64,000 bases of DNA from CAIOYC01 sp965277345 (lineage in GTDB: Bacteria > Pseudomonadota > Alphaproteobacteria > Caulobacterales > Caulobacteraceae). The notes under the pieces are model-generated. The model saw only the letters and a program-made list of their open reading frames with translations. It was not told the DNA's origin and made no database searches. The stretch lies in contig CBDICI010000002.1 in NCBI GenBank assembly GCA_965277345.1, positions 426,709 to 490,708 on the forward strand. Direction: 5' to 3'. Below are positions 59,637 through 64,000 of this stretch, piece by piece (position 1 is the first letter of the stretch; each line of letters starts with the position of its first letter). A program made the position numbers and the translations under genes.

Positions 59637-61046
59637 ATGTCAGTTCGACCACGACCGATCGGATCGCGACTGAAACATCTCGCCCTCGCCGTGGGCGCGG
59701 CGGCGAGCGTGATCGTCGGGCCGATGGCGAGCGTGGCGCAGGCCCAGCAGGCGGCGCCCCGCACCATCGAGGATACCGAGGTCGACGAGATTCTGCACAA
59801 GGAGTGCGACCCGGTCTTCATCGCCGCCGGCATCAATCCGCACGACATGCACATCGTGCTGATCGAGGACAAGGAACTGAACGCAGGCACCGGTTCGACC
59901 AAGCTGATCGGCATCAATACCGGGCTGATCGCCGAGACCAAGACGCCCAACGAACTGATCGGCGTCATGGCCCACGAGACCGGCCATGCCGCCGGCGGCC
60001 ATACGGTGCGCGGCGAGGCGGAGATGGCGCGCGCGGGCATGAACCCGTTCCTGCTGACGTTGGGCCTCGGCCTTCTGGCCATCGCCGCCGGGGCGCCCGA
60101 CGCCGGCGCGGCCCTGATCACCTCCTCGCCCTATTTCGGCGCGCTGGGCTCGCTCGGCTATTCACGGGAGCAGGAGGCGCGGGCCGACCAGGCGGCCGTG
60201 ACCTATCTGGAGAAGTCGGGCCAGTCCGCCCGCGGTCTGGTCGATTTCTTCGACAACTTCCGCTACCAGGAGGTGTTCGACGAAGCGCGGCGCTATCCGT
60301 TCTTCCAGACTCATCCCATCTCGTCCGACCGGGTGGAGGGCCTGCGCCGCCGGGCGGAGGAACAGCCCCACTACAACACCCCCGACAGCCCCGAGCTGAT
60401 CGCCGAACACGAGATCATGAAGGCCAAGCTGTTCGCCTTCATCCAGGACCCGGCCCAGACCTTCCTGAAATATCCCGAGACCGACAAGAGCTATCCAGCC
60501 CGCTACGCCCGCGCCATCGCCTATTATCGTGAGACCGAAATCGACTATGCGCTCAAGGCCATCGACGCCCTGATCGCCGATCAGCCGAACAATCCCTACC
60601 TATGGGAGCTGAAAGGTCAGGTGCTGTTCGAGGCGGGCCGGCCCAAGGAAAGCGAGGCGCCGCATCGCAAATCGGTGGAGCTGAAGCCCAATGCGCCGAT
60701 CCTGCAGGTCAATCTGGCGCGCGCCATCCTGGCCCAGGAGGACGGAAAGCGCGCGGAGGAGGCGATCCAGCACCTGCAGAAGGCCCTGGCCTTCGATCCC
60801 GACAACGCCTTCGCCTTCGCGCTGATGGCCCAGGCCTACGACGCCAAGGGCGACGGCGGCAACGCACGCCTGGCCTCCGCCGAGGAGCATTATGCGCTTG
60901 GCGATCTGGTGCGGGCCCGGGTGTTCGCGCTCCGCGCTCGCGAGATGCTGCCCAAGAACACGCCCCAGTGGCGGCGCGCCACCGACATCGTGCTGGTCGC
61001 CAACCCCACCAAGGACGACCTGCGCCAGCTCGGGACCGGGTCTTAA
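59637..61046 (+). CDS. M48 metalloprotease with TPR region (BepA-like)
   Basis: This 469-residue periplasmic protease has a signal peptide (cleavage near SVAQAQQ), the zinc motif H113-E-T-G-H117, and E-Q-E-A-R-A-D for the third ligand. Tetratricopeptide-like repeats follow (ALIADQPNNPYLWELKGQ; ALAFDPDNAFAFALMAQAY). BepA proteins help assemble or degrade outer-membrane proteins such as LptD. It lies between rne and the DsbA-like lipoprotein, with no sign of strict coupling. Confidence 0.92.
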   Translation: MSVRPRPIGSRLKHLALAVGAAASVIVGPMASVAQAQQAAPRTIEDTEVDEILHKECDPVFIAAGINPHDMHIVLIEDKELNAGTGSTKLIGINTGLIAETKTPNELIGVMAHETGHAAGGHTVRGEAEMARAGMNPFLLTLGLGLLAIAAGAPDAGAALITSSPYFGALGSLGYSREQEARADQAAVTYLEKSGQSARGLVDFFDNFRYQEVFDEARRYPFFQTHPISSDRVEGLRRRAEEQPHYNTPDSPELIAEHEIMKAKLFAFIQDPAQTFLKYPETDKSYPARYARAIAYYRETEIDYALKAIDALIADQPNNPYLWELKGQVLFEAGRPKESEAPHRKSVELKPNAPILQVNLARAILAQEDGKRAEEAIQHLQKALAFDPDNAFAFALMAQAYDAKGDGGNARLASAEEHYALGDLVRARVFALRAREMLPKNTPQWRRATDIVLVANPTKDDLRQLGTGS

Positions 61047-61145
61047 AGAACAGGCTTAAGATTCGCCGCGTTGGTTCGTCTCATTGACGCCCTGCGGCTT
61101 ATGGGAGACGAAGCGCGCCGGGGTTTTATCCAGACGAGGTTGTCC

Positions 61146-61886
61146 ATGCGCCGTTTCGCGCTTCCCGCTCTTCTGCTCGCCGCGGCGCTGGTGGCGCTGC
61201 CCACGGCCGGGTGCAGCCAGGAGAGCGTGTCCGACCGCGCCTTCGGCGAGAAGGTCAAGGCCTATCTCATGCGCCACCCCGAGGTGATCGAGGAGGCCAT
61301 GGCCGCGTCGCAGGCCCGCCAGCAGGCCAGCGCCGACCGCGAGGCGCGCGTGGCCCTGACCGCCAACCGGAGCCTCTTGGAGCGCGACGGCGACGACTAT
61401 GTGGCCAATCCCAACGGCAGGGTCACGGTGGTGGAGTTCTTCGATTACAAGTGCACCTACTGCAAGGCCTCGGCCCCGGCGGTGCTCGCCATGATCGCCA
61501 AGAACCCGGACGTGCGCTTTGTGTTCAAGGAGATGCCGATCCTCACCGACACTTCCAGCCATGCCTCCGAGGCGCAGCTGGCCGCCAACAAGCAGAACGG
61601 CAAGTACCTGCCCGTGTTCGGCGCGCTGATGCAGGAGAAGGCGCTGGACGACAACGGCGTCTCGCGGATCATGAGCGAGCATGGCGTGGACGTGGCGCGC
61701 CTCGACCCCACCGCCAAGGCCGCCGCCGACAAGCACATCGCCGAGAACAAGGCCCTGGCCAAATCGATCGGCGTCGAAGGCACGCCCGCCTTCATCGTCG
61801 GCGACCATGTGATCGCCGGCTGGATTCCCGAGGAGCTGCAGGCCGGCATTGACGAAGGCCGTCGCCGCGGCGGCAGCGGAAGCTGA
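61146..61886 (+). CDS. DsbA-family thiol oxidoreductase lipoprotein
   Basis: This 246-residue protein has a lipobox L-P-T-A-G-C and a thioredoxin fold of the DsbA/BdbD type: VEFFDYKCTYC with C103 and C106, and the cis-Pro motif V-E-G-T-P-A-F-I-V-G. A coiled region (HPEVIEEAMAASQARQQASA) sits before the fold. It introduces or shuffles disulfides in the periplasm. ATG at 61146 begins the signal peptide; an upstream ATG-like start would add 25 unconserved residues. Confidence 0.92.
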   Translation: MRRFALPALLLAAALVALPTAGCSQESVSDRAFGEKVKAYLMRHPEVIEEAMAASQARQQASADREARVALTANRSLLERDGDDYVANPNGRVTVVEFFDYKCTYCKASAPAVLAMIAKNPDVRFVFKEMPILTDTSSHASEAQLAANKQNGKYLPVFGALMQEKALDDNGVSRIMSEHGVDVARLDPTAKAAADKHIAENKALAKSIGVEGTPAFIVGDHVIAGWIPEELQAGIDEGRRRGGSGS

Positions 61887-61890
61887 TCAC

Positions 61891-62568
61891 TTGCCGCGCG
61901 ACCCCGATCGTCAAACGCTCTGGGACGCCGTCGATAGCTATTTTAACGGCGCGCTAAGCCCCACCGACGCCGTCCTCGAGGCTGCGCTCGGGCGCAGCCG
62001 CGCCGCTGGCCTGCCCGCTATCGCCGTCGCGCCCAACCAGGGCAAGCTGCTACACCTGATGGCCAAGCAGATGGGCGCCCGCCGCATCCTGGAGATCGGT
62101 ACGCTCGGCGGCTATTCCGCCCTCTGGCTTGCCCGCGCCCTCCCGGCGGACGGCCGCCTGGTCTCGCTGGAGATCGACGCGCGACACGCAGAGGTGGCCC
62201 GCGCCAACCTGGCCGAAGCCGCGCTCGACTCCGTGGCGGAGGTACGCACCGGCCGCGCCCTCGACCTGCTGCCGACGCTGGCGCACGAGGCCCCCTTCGA
62301 CCTGGCCTTCATCGATGCGGACAAGCCGTCCAACCCCGACTATTTTGATTGGGCGCTTCGGCTGGTGCGACCGGGCGGCCTGATCGTGGTCGATAATGTC
62401 GTGCGGGCCGGCAAAATCATCGAAACAGATGGTCGCGACGCCAATGTGGAGGGCGTCCGCCGCTTGGTGGACAGGGTGGCGTCCGAACCTCGCGTGGAGG
62501 CGACGGCCTTACAGACCGTGGGCGACAAGGGCCACGACGGCTTGATGTTCATCCGGGTAAAAGTGTGA
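61891..62568 (+). CDS. O-methyltransferase, class I (CCoAOMT-like)
   Basis: This 225-residue SAM enzyme has ILEIGTLGGYSALWLA for SAM binding, L-E-I-D-A-R-H-A, F-I-D-A-D-K-P and D-N-V-V-R-A-G-K, features of caffeoyl-CoA/catechol-type O-methyltransferases with a metal at the aspartates. TTG at 61891 is preferred; an earlier TTG at 61849 would overlap the DsbA gene by 38 bases. The hydroxylated substrate is unknown. Confidence 0.88.
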   Translation: MPRDPDRQTLWDAVDSYFNGALSPTDAVLEAALGRSRAAGLPAIAVAPNQGKLLHLMAKQMGARRILEIGTLGGYSALWLARALPADGRLVSLEIDARHAEVARANLAEAALDSVAEVRTGRALDLLPTLAHEAPFDLAFIDADKPSNPDYFDWALRLVRPGGLIVVDNVVRAGKIIETDGRDANVEGVRRLVDRVASEPRVEATALQTVGDKGHDGLMFIRVKV

Positions 62569-62571
62569 CCT

Positions 62572-63219
62572 GTGGTCGCTGTCGAGGTCGCTAAACCAAC
62601 TCGTTGGTCGTGGCGCGCTGTCGCCAAGCGCGTGGTGGTCCTAGCCGTCATCCTGTTGACGCTGGCGACCTTCGCGACACACGAAGCTTATGTGTTGCGC
62701 CCCGGTGCGCCGCAATGGGCGCACCTCAAGCCGTTCAGGTGGTGGCTCCTACCGCACGTGGTGGGCGGGATGACCGCGCTTCTCTTTATCCCGATGCAGA
62801 TTTCATCCACCTTCCGTCATCGCCATCCAGCCCTGCATGGGTGGCTGGGCCGAATCTATGTGGCAGGCGCAACGATCTCGTCGATCCTGTCGGTTTATAT
62901 CGTCGTCCGGTTTGAGCTGAAGGCTAACTGGTGGGTGATGGGAACAATGGGTGGATTGTGGTTCCTCACTACCATCGCGGCATGGTTCGCGGCCCTCAAC
63001 CGGAGCTTCGTCCAGCACCAGCTCTGGATGGGCCGCAGCATCGGTTTGACGCTGACCTTCGTAGCGACGCGGATCATTCCCGATCAGGTTCTGCCGGGGC
63101 TCGGCTACACAGAGACGACGGCGCTTTATTGGGCCTTCATCGTCGCCGCTCTTGTTGTACCCGACCTTGTCTTGAATGGCGGCGCGCTGCTGCCCAGGCG
63201 GACCCGCGAATCAAGATGA
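62572..63219 (+). CDS. DUF2306 membrane protein
   Basis: This 215-residue protein has about six membrane segments and the DUF2306 pattern of paired histidines in H-V-V-G-G-M-T-A-L-L, H-R-W-L-G-R-like (HGWLGRIYV) and F-V-Q-H-Q-L-W-M-G-R-S, which could hold haem or a quinone. GTG at 62572 is the start, three bases after the methyltransferase stop. Function is unknown. Confidence 0.82.
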   Translation: MVAVEVAKPTRWSWRAVAKRVVVLAVILLTLATFATHEAYVLRPGAPQWAHLKPFRWWLLPHVVGGMTALLFIPMQISSTFRHRHPALHGWLGRIYVAGATISSILSVYIVVRFELKANWWVMGTMGGLWFLTTIAAWFAALNRSFVQHQLWMGRSIGLTLTFVATRIIPDQVLPGLGYTETTALYWAFIVAALVVPDLVLNGGALLPRRTRESR

Positions 63220-63258
63220 GCTCCGAATCGACGCACACTTAGCAGCTCACACCTGTCG

Positions 63259-63381
63259 TCAGGCAGGACCCGCGGCCGGCCTGGTGGTTGCCCATTCAAC
63301 CATCCGCGCCAACCGCCCGTGGTGCTTTGCCGGTACGAAGCCGCCCACGACCGCGCAGGCCAGGAACACCAGAAACCTCAC
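63259..63381 (-). CDS. Candidate 40-residue membrane micropeptide
   Basis: A GTG start at 63381 preceded by GGGGGAG opens 40 codons: a hydrophobic segment FLVFLACAVVGGFVPA then a basic end. It lies in the 375-base gap between DUF2306 and aroQ, which otherwise holds no gene that I can support. Small size and chance make this tentative. Confidence 0.35.
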   Translation of the reverse strand: MRFLVFLACAVVGGFVPAKHHGRLARMVEWATTRPAAGPA

Positions 63382-63594
63382 GACGCTTCTCCCCCGAAGC
63401 TTTGGCGGAGCGTGCGCCCAAGCGTGACCGTTGGCGATGTGGCGCAATGTCACCGTATTGTCACGACGGCGCAGACCCGCCGGCGCATCCGATCCGCGCA
63501 AAGCTTGTGACCGCCGCCGTGCGGGGCTAAAAGCCACGCCTCTCCGCGAGGGGCGGGAATCAGGACCGGGGCGGAATGCCGAAGGCCGATCTAT

Positions 63595-63972
63595 GTGTTG
63601 AACGGGCCGAACCTGAACCGGCTCGGAACCCGCCAGCCCGATATCTATGGCAGGGACACGCTGGACGACATCCGCGCGCGCTGCGAGGCGCGGGCGGAGA
63701 CCCTGGGGTTTGACCTGGTGTTTCGCCAATCCAACAAGGAGGGCGATCTGGTCGATTGGTTGAACGAGGCGGCAAGCGAAGCCTCCGCCGTCGTGCTGAA
63801 CCCCGCCGCCTATGGCCACACCTCCGTGGCGCTCTACGACGCCATCAAGGGCATGGAGACGCCGGTGGTGGAATGCCACCTGTCGAACCCGCAGGCCCGC
63901 GAGGCGTTTCGTCATCACAGTTACGTGTCGCCGGTTGCGGCGGGGGACGATTTGCGGCTTTGGCGCACGTAG
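63595..63972 (+). CDS. aroQ: 3-dehydroquinate dehydratase, type II, with anomalous start
   Basis: This enzyme of the shikimate pathway removes water from 3-dehydroquinate. The active-site Y in Q-P-D-I-Y-G, the N-P-A-A-Y-G-H-T-S loop and E-C-H-L-S-N are all present in 125 residues. The normal start M-x-K-P-I-Y-V-L-N-G is visible (R-P-I-Y-V-L-N-G) but the ATG at 63576 is one base out of frame, as if one G were added in AAGG near 63584. GTG at 63595 is the only in-frame standard start and truncates the first strand. Confidence 0.85.
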   Translation: MLNGPNLNRLGTRQPDIYGRDTLDDIRARCEARAETLGFDLVFRQSNKEGDLVDWLNEAASEASAVVLNPAAYGHTSVALYDAIKGMETPVVECHLSNPQAREAFRHHSYVSPVAAGDDLRLWRT

Positions 63973-64000
63973 CTACGAACTGGCGCTGGACGCCGCAGCC

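Overview
The window is chromosomal DNA of a high-GC alphaproteobacterium, almost certainly a member of the Caulobacteraceae (Caulobacter/Phenylobacterium type). The best evidence is an SpmX-type stalked-pole muramidase with a sigma-54-like promoter, a circularly permuted two-piece tmRNA whose tag reads ANDNFAQEYAIAA, an alphaproteobacterial SspB next to it, and an RNase E ending in the GWW motif known to bind PNPase. No rRNA operon, CRISPR array, insertion sequence or complete prophage was seen.

Layout. 0-11.5 kb: GGDEF-EAL regulator, a broken TorF-type porin gene facing a LysR regulator, YqgE, a peroxiredoxin, a YceI / cytochrome b561 / YceI / Sua5 operon, a Nudix-DUF1285-GNAT operon and an MFS exporter. 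11.5-18.8 kb: a catabolic block with two related SDR dehydrogenases, a cytochrome P450 with a small secreted partner, threonine aldolase, acyl-CoA dehydrogenase and an ABM-domain protein, interrupted by a VapBC module. 18.9-22.7 kb: tmRNA, SspB, a hotdog thioesterase, a RusA-like nuclease, a short orphan transcription unit, SpmX and tRNA-Leu(GAG). 22.8-28 kb: carboxylesterase, a stand-alone FliN-like protein, LipB, DUF805 and the biotin-carrying propionyl-CoA carboxylase subunit.

28-31.3 kb is a four-gene phage- or GTA-like module (DUF2793 fibre protein, unknown, SGNH hydrolase with an inserted domain, holin-like protein). 31.4-37 kb carries nitronate monooxygenase and both methylmalonyl-CoA mutase subunits with an unknown acidic protein coupled between them. 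Together with PccA they form the propionyl-CoA to succinyl-CoA route; PccB and the epimerase are not here. 37-49.3 kb holds DUF4112, YbjQ, RlmJ (apparently starting at CTG), topoisomerase IB, an aldo/keto reductase, GlpD, a medium-chain dehydrogenase, GlpK, an FAD monooxygenase, a glycosyltransferase and an aminotransferase. 49.4-64 kb carries an M20 peptidase, a lower-GC pair (M15 peptidase plus a secreted unknown), then cell-envelope and RNA housekeeping genes: PBP1A, AmiC, RNase E, an M48-TPR protease, DsbA-like lipoprotein, O-methyltransferase, DUF2306 and AroQ, whose start looks frameshifted.

Several families of palindromic intergenic repeats occur. Three are present in two copies each: a double hairpin with conserved outer ends, a pair of inverted arms with CCTTCGAGG, and a TGTCATCCCGG palindrome. 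The most unusual items are the short unit at 20.77-21.1 kb (a 22-codon ORF with an extreme Shine-Dalgarno, followed by the double hairpin and a terminator), the possible effector/immunity pair at 50.9-52.1 kb, the fibre module with its low-GC domain insert, and the orphan protein inside the mutase operon.
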